From Sinomonas cellulolyticus (lineage in GTDB: Bacteria; Actinomycetota; Actinomycetes; Actinomycetales; Micrococcaceae), in assembly GCF_014656475.1 (NCBI RefSeq), contig NZ_BNCM01000014.1, forward strand, positions 27,748-91,747: a stretch of 64,000 bases of DNA, read 5' to 3'. Positions within the stretch are counted from its first letter, which is position 1. Each line of letters starts with the position of its first letter. Under the pieces are notes generated by a model. It was not told where the DNA came from. It did no database searches and worked only from the letters and a program-made list of their open reading frames with translations. The position numbers were made by a program, and so were the translations under genes. Below are positions 9,533 through 17,753 of this stretch, piece by piece.

Positions 9533-10213
9533 ATGACAACCGAGGGGGTCCTGGCGAGCCTGCGCACCGCGGCCGGGAGGTCGAGGCACGCCGAGACGGG
9601 CCAATGGGTGGCGGCCCAGCTGCGGCAGGCGATCGCGGACGGGCGGCTCGCGCCCGGGGCCAAGCTCGCCGAGGAAGAGCTCCGGGAGGCGCTCGGCGTC
9701 TCCCGGAACACCCTCCGGGAGGCCTTCGCGACCCTGAGCACGGAGCGGGTGGTCACGCGGATCCCGAACCGCGGCGTCTTCGTCTCGCATCCCACCCCGG
9801 AAGACATCCGGGAGATCTACCGCGTGCGCCGGCTCCTGGAGCCCGCAGCGATCCTGTGGGCCCCCCAGCACCCGATCGGGCAGCTCACAGCCATCGTGCG
9901 GAGGGCGCGGGAAGCGGCCGAGGCCGGCGACGTCGCGGCCATGGCCGGCGCCAACCAGGACTTCCACCGCGCGCTCGTGGGAGCCGCCGGCAGCGAGCGC
10001 CTCGACACGCTCATGGAGCAGGTCCTGGCCGAGATGCGGCTCGTGTTCGCCACGATGGGCGCAGATCCGCGCTTCCACGCGCCCTACGTCGAAGAGAACG
10101 CCAGGATCCTCGCGCTCCTCGAGGCTGGGAAGGCCGCGGAGGGCGCCGAGTCGATGGCCCACTACCTCGACCGCGCTGAACACCAGCTCCTCACCGCCCT
10201 CACCCCGGCCTGA
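9533..10213 (+). CDS. GntR-family regulator, FCD subfamily, of the 5-oxoproline module
   Basis: A 226-residue protein. A winged helix (about residues 20-85, with LAEEELREALGVSRNTLREAFATL as recognition region) is followed by an all-helical FCD effector domain (about 90-220). That domain carries the usual metal/ligand residues, such as DFHRALVGAAGS. FCD regulators usually bind small carboxylic acids. It lies between the pxp genes and the DUF969/DUF979 genes, and TTGTTNAACAA sites precede both units, so it is the likely local repressor. The effector could be 5-oxoproline or glutamate (inference). The gene has its own probable leaderless promoter. Confidence 0.88.
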   Translation: MTTEGVLASLRTAAGRSRHAETGQWVAAQLRQAIADGRLAPGAKLAEEELREALGVSRNTLREAFATLSTERVVTRIPNRGVFVSHPTPEDIREIYRVRRLLEPAAILWAPQHPIGQLTAIVRRAREAAEAGDVAAMAGANQDFHRALVGAAGSERLDTLMEQVLAEMRLVFATMGADPRFHAPYVEENARILALLEAGKAAEGAESMAHYLDRAEHQLLTALTPA

Positions 10214-10260
10214 GCGCCGGCAGGCCGGGGGCCGCCGGGCCGCGCGCCCGCGCAAGGCAC

Positions 10261-10307
10261 ATTGTTCAACAAATGCCTTGCCTGATTGTTGAACAAACCT
10301 ATATGCT
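10261..10307 (+). promoter_or_regulatory. Paired GntR operators and promoter of the DUF969/DUF979 operon
   Basis: Two copies of the pxpA operator, ATTGTTCAACAAA (10261-10273) and ATTGTTGAACAAA (10285-10297), have centres 24 bp apart. A promoter TTGCCT (10278-10283), 18-bp spacer, TATGCT (10302-10307) is overlaid, so the second operator fills the spacer. Binding there should repress. Confidence 0.72.
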
Positions 10308-10386
10308 CTAGGTCACAGCGCCGCACGGCGCGTCCCTCCAGCACCCTTCCCAGGACCGGTGCACTCCCCCCTCGGAACGGATCATC

Positions 10387-11229
10387 ATGCTTGTACTCAT
10401 CGGGGTACTCCTGGTCATCGTTGGCTTCGCCATCCGGCTGAACCCCCTCGTCGTCGTCACCGTGTCCGGCATCGTCACCGCGCTGCTCGGCGGCCTGAAC
10501 CCCCTGCAGATCCTCGACGCGTTCGGCTCCGGCTTCGCCAGCAGCCGTTCGGTGACGATCTTCGCGGCAGTGCTGCCAGTGATCGGCATCATCGAGTTCT
10601 TCGGCCTCCAAGAGCAGGCCAAGAACCTCATCGGCAAGCTGGCCAGGCTCACCGCCGGCCGCGTGCTCCTCGCCTACCTCGCCATCCGCCAGATCACCGC
10701 CGCAGTCGGCCTGACGAGCATCGGCGGCCACGCCCAGACCGTCCGACCCCTCGTCTTCCCGATGGCCGAGGGCGCCGCGATGCGGCGGTACGGCCACGTG
10801 CCCGAGAAGGTGAAGGAGAGGATCAAGGGCCACTCGGCGGGTGCCGACAACGTGGGCGTGTTCTTCGGCGAGGACGTGTTCGTGGCCGTCGGCTCGATCC
10901 TGCTCATCACCACCTTCGTGGACACCACCTACCACCTGCACCTCGAGCCGCTCGAGCTCGCCATCTGGGCGATCCCGACCGCGGTCGCGGCCTTCCTGAT
11001 CCACGGCTTCCGGCTCCTGCGCCTCGACCGGCAGCTGGACCGCGAGTACGCCAACGCCGCGGGCCGGGACACGGACGAGGACGCCGAGGCGGGCCAGGAC
11101 CTCGGCGTCGCTGCGCGGCCGTCCCGGGCTGCCGAGGCCGAGGCGGAGCGCGAGGACGCGGCCGCCCCGGACGTGGACCCCTCGTCCCTCGGCTCTTCCC
11201 TCAACACTGATCTGGGAGACAACAAGTGA
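10387..11229 (+). CDS. DUF969-family membrane protein (putative transporter subunit)
   Basis: A 280-residue protein with about five or six hydrophobic segments in the first 215 residues, including MLVLIGVLLVIVGFAIRL and FAAVLPVIGIIEFFGL. A conserved-looking cytoplasmic stretch (GHSAGADNVGVFFGEDVF) follows. The last 65 residues are an acidic Ala/Glu/Asp-rich tail, longer than seems usual for the family. DUF969 proteins occur almost always with DUF979 proteins and often near pyroglutamyl-peptidase or 5-oxoprolinase genes. A role in 5-oxoproline or pyroglutamyl-peptide uptake is suggested by that context only. Its stop overlaps the next start (GTGA). Confidence 0.8.
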   Translation: MLVLIGVLLVIVGFAIRLNPLVVVTVSGIVTALLGGLNPLQILDAFGSGFASSRSVTIFAAVLPVIGIIEFFGLQEQAKNLIGKLARLTAGRVLLAYLAIRQITAAVGLTSIGGHAQTVRPLVFPMAEGAAMRRYGHVPEKVKERIKGHSAGADNVGVFFGEDVFVAVGSILLITTFVDTTYHLHLEPLELAIWAIPTAVAAFLIHGFRLLRLDRQLDREYANAAGRDTDEDAEAGQDLGVAARPSRAAEAEAEREDAAAPDVDPSSLGSSLNTDLGDNK

Positions 11230-12197
11230 TCAACGTCGAAGCCGTCTACTGGCTCATCGGGGCCCTGTTCATCGCCTGGGCCTCTCTCATCGCGCGGGAC
11301 GAGAACCACCCGCACCGCTGGGGCGCGTCCTCCTTCTGGGGCCTGCTCGGGCTGTGCTTCTTCTACGGCACCTGGGTCCAGGCCGGCACGGCGCCCGCGT
11401 GGATCCTCGGCATCGCCGTCCTGGTCCTCGTGGCGATCGCCGCGACCGGGCGCCTCAAGCACGGCCCGGCCCGGACGTCCACGCCGGCCGAGCGCGTCGC
11501 GTACGCGGCGAAGTTCGGCAACAGGCTCTTCATCCCGGCGCTGGCGATCCCCGTGGTGACCGTCATCCTCGTGCTCGCCGCACCGGTGCTGACCATCGGC
11601 AAGACCGCGATCCTCGACCCCAAGAACACCACCCTCGTGGCGCTGGCCATCGGCGCGATCGTGGCGGCCGTGCTCGCCGTCGTGCTCCTGAAGCCCAAGA
11701 ACAAGCTGAACCCGATCATCGAGAGCCGCCGGCTCCTCGAGTCCATCGGATGGGCGGCACTGCTGCCGCAGATGCTCTCGACCCTGGGCATCCTGTTCAC
11801 CAAGGCCGGCGTCGGCACCGCCGTGGGCACTCTCGCGCAGACGGTCATGCCGCGGGGATCGCTCGTCGCGGGCGTGATCGTCTACTGCGTGGGCATGTTC
11901 CTGTTCACGATCCTGATGGGCAACGGCTTCGCGGCCTTCCCGATCATGACGGCGGCGATCGGCTGGCCGGTCCTCGTGCAGGAGTTCCACGGCACCCCGG
12001 CGATCGTGTTCGCGATCGGCATGCTCGCGGGTTTCTGCGGCACCCTCTGCACCCCGATGGCTGCCAACTTCAACCTCGTCCCGTCGGCGCTGCTCGAGAT
12101 GAAGAACAAGTACGGCGTCATCACGGCGCAGATCGGCACGGCCATCCCGCTGCTCGCCGTCAACACCGCGCTCATGTACTTCCTCGCGTTCCACTAG
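11226..12197 (+). CDS. DUF979-family membrane protein (putative transporter subunit)
   Basis: A 323-residue protein with about eight to ten transmembrane segments, starting with YWLIGALFIAWASLIA. It contains the Gly-rich stretch TILMGNGFAAFPIMTAAIGWP and GFCGTLCTPMAANFNLVP, resembling the re-entrant motifs of secondary carriers. It is the obligate partner of DUF969 proteins. The start is a GTG inside the upstream stop codon, so the pair is translationally coupled and probably forms one complex. No substrate has been seen directly; 5-oxoproline is inferred from the shared operators with pxpABC. Confidence 0.8.
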   Translation: MINVEAVYWLIGALFIAWASLIARDENHPHRWGASSFWGLLGLCFFYGTWVQAGTAPAWILGIAVLVLVAIAATGRLKHGPARTSTPAERVAYAAKFGNRLFIPALAIPVVTVILVLAAPVLTIGKTAILDPKNTTLVALAIGAIVAAVLAVVLLKPKNKLNPIIESRRLLESIGWAALLPQMLSTLGILFTKAGVGTAVGTLAQTVMPRGSLVAGVIVYCVGMFLFTILMGNGFAAFPIMTAAIGWPVLVQEFHGTPAIVFAIGMLAGFCGTLCTPMAANFNLVPSALLEMKNKYGVITAQIGTAIPLLAVNTALMYFLAFH

Positions 12198-12209
12198 GAG
12201 TCAGGACCC

Positions 12210-13325
12210 ATGGACCACGCCTCACCCGCCACCGTCCCCGGGGACCTGTTCCCCGATCTGTTCCCGGATGCGGCGGCCCGCTGTGCCGCCGTCGTGCTGG
12301 ACAACCTCAGCCGCCCCTACCCGTATGCCGCCCACCATGTGCGCCGCTCAGCGCGGGACACGGCGATGCCGCACGAACTGCATCCCGCCTTCGGCACCTC
12401 GTTCGACTGGCATTCGTGCGTGCACATGCATTGGCTCGGGGTGAGCGTGCTGGACTCGGGCCGGCTCGACTCCGCCACCGCGGATCGGCTCCGCGCGGCC
12501 CTCGCGGCGAACCTCACTGCCGAGAACCTCGCCGTCGAGGCGGCGTACCTCGCGGCGAACCCGACCTGGGAGCGCCCCTACGGGTGGGCGTGGCTCATCC
12601 GGCTCGCCGCAGCCTGCACCACCTCGCACGACGCCGGCCTGCGCGCCTGGGGCGAGAACCTCGCCGGATGCGTCGAGACGGTCGAGAAGCTCATGGTGGA
12701 GTGGCTGGACAAGGCGGAATACCCGATCCGGCACGGCCTGCACACCAACTCGGCGTTCGGCCTGGCGTGGCTCGTGGACGCCTTCCGCGTCCTGGGCCGG
12801 GACGATGCCGCGGCCGCGTGCGAGGCGGCGGCCCGGCGCTGGTTCGCCGATGACGCGGGATGGCCGTCCGAGTGGGAGCTCTCAGGCCAGGACTTCCTGT
12901 CCGCGGGCCTCTCCGAGGCGGACCTCATGGCACGCGTCCTCGCCGCGGACGAGTTCGCAGCCTGGCTCGGACGGTTCCTCCCGGACCTCCGCCCGGACTC
13001 CCGGATGCTCAGCCCCGTGGGGGTCACCGACGAGACCGACGGCTACATGGTCCACCTCCACGGCCTCAACCTCACCCGTTCGGGCCAGCTCGCGCGGGTC
13101 GTCGCGGCGCTGAGGAGTGCTGGCGGGACGGCAGGGTCGGCGCACGACGGCGCCGAGACCCCGGCCGCCGCCAGTGCGGCCGAGCCGGTGCTCGCCGCCG
13201 CGGTGGAACCGCTCTTCACGGCCGGGCTCAGTGGCCTCGACAGCGGCGACTTCATGTCGACGCACTGGCTCGCGAGCTTCGCGTGGGACGCGGCGGAGTC
13301 CATCGCGGCCCTCGGGTCGGTCTAG
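12210..13325 (+). CDS. DUF2891 family protein
   Basis: A 371-residue soluble protein rich in Trp and His, with HPAFGTSFDWHSCVHMHWLG near residues 55-75 and PDSRMLSPVGVTDETDGYMVHLHGLNL near residues 257-285. The repeated HxxWL/WLVDAF pattern suggests an alpha/alpha-barrel like fold, but the activity is not known to me. It follows the DUF979 gene by 12 bp and ends at a strong hairpin, so it is the last gene of the putative 5-oxoproline uptake operon. A copy of the 12-mer CGCACGACGGCG at 13141 sits in a low-complexity Ala/Glu insertion near residues 310-330. Confidence 0.82.
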   Translation: MDHASPATVPGDLFPDLFPDAAARCAAVVLDNLSRPYPYAAHHVRRSARDTAMPHELHPAFGTSFDWHSCVHMHWLGVSVLDSGRLDSATADRLRAALAANLTAENLAVEAAYLAANPTWERPYGWAWLIRLAAACTTSHDAGLRAWGENLAGCVETVEKLMVEWLDKAEYPIRHGLHTNSAFGLAWLVDAFRVLGRDDAAAACEAAARRWFADDAGWPSEWELSGQDFLSAGLSEADLMARVLAADEFAAWLGRFLPDLRPDSRMLSPVGVTDETDGYMVHLHGLNLTRSGQLARVVAALRSAGGTAGSAHDGAETPAAASAAEPVLAAAVEPLFTAGLSGLDSGDFMSTHWLASFAWDAAESIAALGSV

Positions 13326-13342
13326 CCGCGGGAGCAGACGCA

Positions 13343-13387
13343 GGCGGGGCGATGCCCGGACCAGATCGGTCCGGGCATCGCCCCGCC
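13343..13387. terminator. Bidirectional hairpin terminator
   Basis: A perfect 20-bp inverted repeat (GGCGGGGCGATGCCCGGACC) with a 5-nt loop lies between the convergent DUF2891 gene and the small membrane protein gene. It can serve both strands. Confidence 0.8.
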
Positions 13388-13410
13388 AGTTTCCGCGCGC
13401 CCGAGCGCCA

Positions 13411-13872
13411 CTACGCCGCGAGGGTATGGTGGCGCCGGTGCCCGGCCTTTGCCTCGGCCTCCGTCTCGGCCAGCTCGTCCTTCGGCTTCATCAGCGCCAT
13501 CACGACGACGAGGAGCCCGGAGAGCGCCACGAGCTCGGAGACGACCGGGGCGGCGATCACCGCAGCGCCCCAGTGCTCGAAGACGTCCCAGACCATCATG
13601 GCGCCGAAGAACGCACCCGCAACCACGTTGACCCAGCGGGCCACCGTGTCACTGAGCACGAACGTCAGGAAGGCCACGGCCAACGGAACGAGCACGAACG
13701 CGGGCATCATGAGCGTCGCAGGGCTGTCGACCGCCATCTGCGCGATCTGCCCCGTCCTGAGCTGATCGACGGATCCCGGTTCCATGAGCACCAGCAGGAA
13801 CAGGAGGACCATGCCGACTGCGTAGAACATCCACAGCGTGGCGATCCGGAGCTTCCACATCAACGACCGCAT
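13411..13872 (-). CDS. Small four-helix membrane protein of unknown function
   Basis: A 153-residue protein with four hydrophobic segments: LWMFYAVGMVLLFLLVLM, MMPAFVLVPLAVAFLTFVL, WVNVVAGAFFGAMMVWDVF and VVSELVALSGLLVVVMALM. A charged, His-rich tail follows. The ATG at 13872 is chosen because GGAGG lies 8 nt upstream; a longer open frame begins in non-coding-like sequence. I do not recognise a function. It resembles the small DUF-type integral membrane proteins common in Actinobacteria. Confidence 0.75.
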   Translation of the reverse strand: MRSLMWKLRIATLWMFYAVGMVLLFLLVLMEPGSVDQLRTGQIAQMAVDSPATLMMPAFVLVPLAVAFLTFVLSDTVARWVNVVAGAFFGAMMVWDVFEHWGAAVIAAPVVSELVALSGLLVVVMALMKPKDELAETEAEAKAGHRRHHTLAA

Positions 13873-13899
13873 CGTCGCCACCTCCTTCGTGGAAGGCCG

Positions 13900-14080
13900 C
13901 CCGCCCGGGCGGGCTCCCACCTTCAGGATCCGCCTCTTCTACGCGATGTCGAAGAGTCGAAGGTCCTCTCCTCGTCCACCGTGGGCGCGCGGGTGCAGGC
14001 AGCGGGCCCTTCGGCCTGAGCAGGCTCCGGGCACCGCAGCTGAACCGCCGCGCCCCGATGTTCGTTCTCACGGTAGAACG
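13900..14080. promoter_or_regulatory. Divergent intergenic region with two dyads
   Basis: The 220 bp between the small membrane protein and glutathione peroxidase hold no gene. There is a perfect 14-bp palindrome CCCGCCCGGGCGGG (13900-13913). There is also an inverted repeat CGTTCT-N6-AGAACG (14063-14080) just before the peroxidase ribosome binding site, a possible operator. Confidence 0.35.
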
Positions 14081-14092
14081 AGAGGGGAACAC

Positions 14093-14635
14093 ATGGATCT
14101 CGACGGCATCGGCGTCACCACGCTCGACGGACGCAGTACGACGTTCGGCGAATGGGCGGGCAAGACCCGGCTCGTGGTCAACGTCGCCAGCAGATGCGGC
14201 CTCGCGCCGCAGTACGAGCAGCTCGAGGAGCTCCAGAAGCGCTACGGCGACCGCGGGTTCACCGTGCTCGGCTTCCCGAGCAACCAGTTCCTCCAGGAGT
14301 ACCTGCATGCCGAGAAGATCGCGCAATACTGCTCGGCCAGATGGGGCGTGACCTTCCCGATGATGGCCAAGGTGCGGGTGAACGGGCGCGGGCAGCACCC
14401 GCTCTACCGGGAGCTGACCCGAGTCGCCGACGCGAGCGGCAAGGCGGGCCGGATCCAGTGGAACTTCGAGAAGTTCCTCGTGATGCCCAGCGGCGACGTG
14501 CACCGCTTCCGGCCGCACACCCTTCCCGACGACCCTGCCATCGTGGGGCTCATCGAGGAGGCCCTCGCGGGTGCGGAGGCTCCCGCGCCGGCGCGCCCCG
14601 GTTCCGACCGGACAGAGCTCGGCAGCGGGGATTAG
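14093..14635 (+). CDS. Glutathione peroxidase family thiol peroxidase (Cys type)
   Basis: A 180-residue GPx-fold protein that would reduce hydroperoxides. The peroxidatic Cys is in NVASRCGLAPQYEQL (C35). Gln in FPSNQF and Trp/Asn in IQWNFEKFLV complete the catalytic set. The position that is usually Cys in GFPCNQF is Ser here. A Cys in AQYCSARWGVTFP is in the place of the resolving Cys of thioredoxin-dependent members, so thioredoxin or mycoredoxin is the more likely reductant. GAGAGGGGA precedes the ATG. The stop overlaps the convergent quinone reductase stop by two bases. Confidence 0.88.
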   Translation: MDLDGIGVTTLDGRSTTFGEWAGKTRLVVNVASRCGLAPQYEQLEELQKRYGDRGFTVLGFPSNQFLQEYLHAEKIAQYCSARWGVTFPMMAKVRVNGRGQHPLYRELTRVADASGKAGRIQWNFEKFLVMPSGDVHRFRPHTLPDDPAIVGLIEEALAGAEAPAPARPGSDRTELGSGD

Positions 14636-15666
14636 TCCGCCACGTCGATGAGCACCTTCCCCACGAAGCCGGCCTCGACGGCGTCGTGCGCGGCGGCGGT
14701 CTCGGCCAGCGGGAACCGCGTGAGCGGCAGGCCGTGCCCCTCGCCGACCCGCAGCGCGCCGTCGGCGAGGGCCGCGCCGACGGCGGCAACGGCGTCGTGC
14801 TTCTGGGCATCGGTGACCGTGTAGGTCAGGAGGAACTGGAGGCGCGCGTTCTTCCCCATCGCCGGGCGGACCGGCACGCTCACGGTCTCGTCGCCGGTGC
14901 CCGCGTACACAGAGATGGTGCCGCCCAGGGCCACGGCGTCGAGGTCGGCCCTGATGTTCGCGGCGACGTTGACGTCCACGATCACGTCCGCGCCGCCGGG
15001 GGCAATCCTGCGCACCTCGGCGGCCACTTCCTGCTCCCGGTAGTTCACGACGGCGCTGGCGCCCGCAGCGCTCGCGAGCGCCGCCTTCTCGCCGCTGCTC
15101 ACCGTGGCGACGACCTGCGCGCCGGCCCAGCGGGCAAGCTGGATGGCCGCGTGGCCCACGGCGCCCGCACCGCCCGTGACGAGGACGGTCCTTCCGGCCA
15201 GGCTCCCGGGGGCGAGCCGGGCGGGCCCGTGCTCGCTGGCGGTCAGCGCACGGTGGGCCGTGAGGGCGGGGATGCCGAGCGAGGCGCCCGTCTCGAAGGA
15301 CTCGCCGTCCGGCAGGGGCTGCACCTTCTCCGCCGGGACGATGGCGTACTCCTGGGCCGTGCCCTCCGTGCCGCCGTAGGCGACGTCCCAGAGCCAGACC
15401 CGCTGCCCGGGCTCGAGGCCCTCGGCACCCGGCCCGACGGCGTCGACCGTTCCCGCCGCGTCCTGGCCGGGCATATGCCAGCCGTCGAGCGCGCCGGGGT
15501 ACGTTCCGCCCGCGCGGGCCTTCCAGTCGGTCGGGTTGACGCCCGCGACCGCGATCCGGATGCGCACCTGGCCTTCGCCGGGCTCGGCGAGCTCGCGCTC
15601 ATGGAGGGTCAGGACCGAGGACGGGCCGGTCTGGTTGTACTGGACGGCACGGTAGGTTTCAGCCAT
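14632..15666 (-). CDS. NADPH:quinone reductase-like MDR-family oxidoreductase
   Basis: A 344-residue medium-chain dehydrogenase/reductase without zinc-ligand Cys clusters. The GroES-like N-terminal half (VAGVNPTDWKARAG, MPGQDAAGTVDAVGPG) is followed by a Rossmann fold with VLVTGGAGAVGHAAIQLARWAGA, typical of zeta-crystallin-type quinone reductases using NADPH. The ATG at 15666 is favoured: MAETYRAVQY matches family starts. A -10-like CAGGAT ends 6 nt before it and no Shine-Dalgarno is seen, so the message may be leaderless. Confidence 0.87.
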   Translation of the reverse strand: MAETYRAVQYNQTGPSSVLTLHERELAEPGEGQVRIRIAVAGVNPTDWKARAGGTYPGALDGWHMPGQDAAGTVDAVGPGAEGLEPGQRVWLWDVAYGGTEGTAQEYAIVPAEKVQPLPDGESFETGASLGIPALTAHRALTASEHGPARLAPGSLAGRTVLVTGGAGAVGHAAIQLARWAGAQVVATVSSGEKAALASAAGASAVVNYREQEVAAEVRRIAPGGADVIVDVNVAANIRADLDAVALGGTISVYAGTGDETVSVPVRPAMGKNARLQFLLTYTVTDAQKHDAVAAVGAALADGALRVGEGHGLPLTRFPLAETAAAHDAVEAGFVGKVLIDVAD

Positions 15667-15720
15667 GCCCCCATCCTGCCCCACCCGGCGAGGGCGTAAC
15701 CCAGATCTGCCTGCCGGGGG

Positions 15721-17259
15721 CTAGTCCTGGAAGTACTCGATCTTGGCGCCGATCGAGTTGAGCCGCTCGGCGAGGTCCTGGTAGCCGCGCTCGATCACGT
15801 AGATGTTCCGCAGCTCGCTCGTGCCGCGCGCCGCGAGCATGGCCAGCAGGATGCACGCCGCCGGGCGCAGGGCCGGCGGGCAGCCGATCTCGGCGGCGCG
15901 CCACTTGGTGGGGCCGTTGACGTAGATGCGGTGCGGATCGAGCAGCTGGACGTTGGCGCCGAGCTTGTTGAGCTCCGTGAGGTAGATGGCACGGTTCTCG
16001 TAGACCCAGTCGTGGATCATCGTCTGTCCCGTCGCGTTCGCGGCGATGACGGCGAAGAACGGCAGGTTGTCGATGTTCAGGCCCGGGAACGGCATGGGGT
16101 GGATCTTGTCCGCCGCGGCATGCAGCTCGGACGGGAGGACCGTGACGTCGACGAGGCGCGTGCGCCCGTTCCGCGCGGTGTACTCGCCGGAGACCTCGAG
16201 CTTCTGGCCCATGGTCGCAAGCGTCGCGAGCTCGATCTCCATGAACTCGATCGGCACCCGGCGCACGGTGACCTCGGAGTTCGTCACGATGCCGGCCGTG
16301 ATGAGGCTCATGGCCTCGATCGGGTCCTCGCTGGGCCAGTAGTCGATGTCCACGTCCACGCGCGAGGTACCGAGGATGCGCAGCGTCGTGGTGCCCACGC
16401 CGTCGATCTGCACGCCGAGGCCCTGCAGGTAGAAGCACAGGTCCTGGACCATGTAGTTGGGGCTCGCGTTGCGGATCACGGTGACGCCCTCGCGGTGCGC
16501 GGCGGCCATGATGGCGTTCTCGGTGACGGTGTCGCCGCGCTCGGTGAGGACGAACGAGCGGTCGGCGCCGTCGGCCTCGGGGGCCCGGACGGTGTAGAAG
16601 CCCGCGGTCGCCTCGACCGCGAGGCCGAACTCCCGCAGGGCCTGCATGTGCGGTTCCACGGTGCGGGTGCCGAGATCGCAGCCTCCCGCGTAGGGGAGCC
16701 GGTACTCGCTGCGCTCGTCGAGGAGCGGGCCCAGGAGCATGATCACGCTGCGGGTGCGGCGCGCCGCCTCGACGTCCATCGCGTCGAGGTCGAGGACCGC
16801 CGGACGGCGGATCTGGAGGTCGCGGGGCTCGCCGTCCGCGGCGTCGAGCCACGTGCACTCGACGCCGATCGAGGTGAGGACCTCGACGATCCGGTTGACC
16901 TCCTCGATCCGCGCGAGGCGGCGGAGGGTGGTGGTGCCGCGGTTGATGAGGGAGGCGCACAGGAGGGCCACGCCGGCGTTCTTCGAGGTGTTCACGTCCA
17001 CTGCGCCCGAGAGCCGGTGCCCGCCCTCGACCCGAAGGTGGGTCATCTTGGGGGCGCCGATGCTGACGATCCGCTGGCCGAGGATGTCCTCGATGCGCTG
17101 GATCATCTTCAGGCTGAGGTTCTGCTTTCCCTGCTCCATGCGCGCGACGGCGCTCTGGCTGGTTCCCAGCTCGGAGGCGAGCTGCCCCTGGGTCCAGCCC
17201 CGGTGGGAGCGGACTTGGCGCAGGAGGACGCCGACGGTCTCAGCGGTCTGTTGTGACAT
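15721..17259 (-). CDS. MurA-like UDP-GlcNAc carboxyvinyltransferase fused to an XRE helix-turn-helix
   Basis: A 512-residue protein. Residues 8-65 are a Cro/C1-type helix-turn-helix (GWTQGQLASELGTSQSAVAR). From about 72 onward it is an EPSP-synthase-fold MurA that would transfer enolpyruvate from PEP to UDP-N-acetylglucosamine. Key residues are kept: K93-N94 in TSKNA, the PEP-adduct Cys C194 in GGCDLGTRTVEPH, and Arg in ALRPAACILLAML. It therefore looks catalytically competent, unlike a pure regulator. Such fusions are known among actinobacterial MurA paralogues; a second, plain murA is expected elsewhere. The start MSQQTAETVG at 17259 follows an AT-rich promoter-like stretch. Confidence 0.9.
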   Translation of the reverse strand: MSQQTAETVGVLLRQVRSHRGWTQGQLASELGTSQSAVARMEQGKQNLSLKMIQRIEDILGQRIVSIGAPKMTHLRVEGGHRLSGAVDVNTSKNAGVALLCASLINRGTTTLRRLARIEEVNRIVEVLTSIGVECTWLDAADGEPRDLQIRRPAVLDLDAMDVEAARRTRSVIMLLGPLLDERSEYRLPYAGGCDLGTRTVEPHMQALREFGLAVEATAGFYTVRAPEADGADRSFVLTERGDTVTENAIMAAAHREGVTVIRNASPNYMVQDLCFYLQGLGVQIDGVGTTTLRILGTSRVDVDIDYWPSEDPIEAMSLITAGIVTNSEVTVRRVPIEFMEIELATLATMGQKLEVSGEYTARNGRTRLVDVTVLPSELHAAADKIHPMPFPGLNIDNLPFFAVIAANATGQTMIHDWVYENRAIYLTELNKLGANVQLLDPHRIYVNGPTKWRAAEIGCPPALRPAACILLAMLAARGTSELRNIYVIERGYQDLAERLNSIGAKIEYFQD

Positions 17260-17269
17260 GGCCCCAAAA

Positions 17270-17303
17270 ATATCACATCTGCTATACGTAGCCCGAATTC
17301 GGG
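17270..17303 (-). promoter_or_regulatory. Upstream region of HTH-MurA with palindrome
   Basis: Between the HTH-MurA start and the VOC gene is an unusually AT-rich stretch and the perfect 12-bp palindrome CCCGAATTCGGG (17292-17303). The imperfect dyad GCTATACGTAGC (17281-17292) adjoins it. The fused XRE domain could bind here for autoregulation (inference). Confidence 0.4.
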
Positions 17304-17369
17304 GGCTCCCGACACTCCAGAACCGCTTCAACCCGACGGTAACCGATTTTGGTGAGATAAGCCGGTGGT

Positions 17370-17753
17370 CTATCCTGCCATCACGGAGAGCACGTTCCCC
17401 GCCGGGTCCTTGAACCACGCGATGCCCATCCCGCTCTCCGGGTCGCGCAGGACGCCCTGCTCGTCCACCGGCATCTCCGGGGTCGACGGGTACTTCTCGA
17501 GGCTGATCCCGAGGTCGGCGAGCTGGCCGATCGCGGCGTCGAGATCGTCCACCCGGAAGTTGAGCACCGTGAAGGACGCGGGCTCGTGGTCGGGCTTGGG
17601 ATAGGCGAAGACCCGGTGGCCGCCGGGCACGGTGATGTTGAGGCCGCCCATCGTGTTCTCGACCGGGAGGCCGAGGGTGGTGCCGTAGAACGAGCGGGCC
17701 TTCTCGATGTCATTGACGCTGAAGCTCGAGAACGAGTCTGATGGCTGGAACAT
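17370..17753 (-). CDS. VOC-family (glyoxalase/bleomycin-resistance fold) protein
   Basis: A 127-residue single VOC module. FSSFSVNDIEKARSFYGTTLGLPVE opens the first beta-alpha-beta-beta-beta unit, and VRDPESGMGIAWFKDPAGNVLSV-like sequence closes the second. The final Asp-Pro-x-Gly-Asn turn is typical. Potential metal ligands (His/Glu) are incomplete, so a binding or isomerase role is as likely as dioxygenase activity. Substrate unknown. The ATG at 17753 is preceded by CAGGAG; the longer open frame upstream is not family-like. Confidence 0.85.
   Translation of the reverse strand: MFQPSDSFSSFSVNDIEKARSFYGTTLGLPVENTMGGLNITVPGGHRVFAYPKPDHEPASFTVLNFRVDDLDAAIGQLADLGISLEKYPSTPEMPVDEQGVLRDPESGMGIAWFKDPAGNVLSVMAG

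Noticed and set aside
10929..12194. 421-residue minus-strand open frame opposite the DUF979 gene
   Set aside because: Extremely charged His/Asp/Arg composition is typical of antisense to a membrane protein; the DUF979 gene is overlapped and coupled to DUF969.
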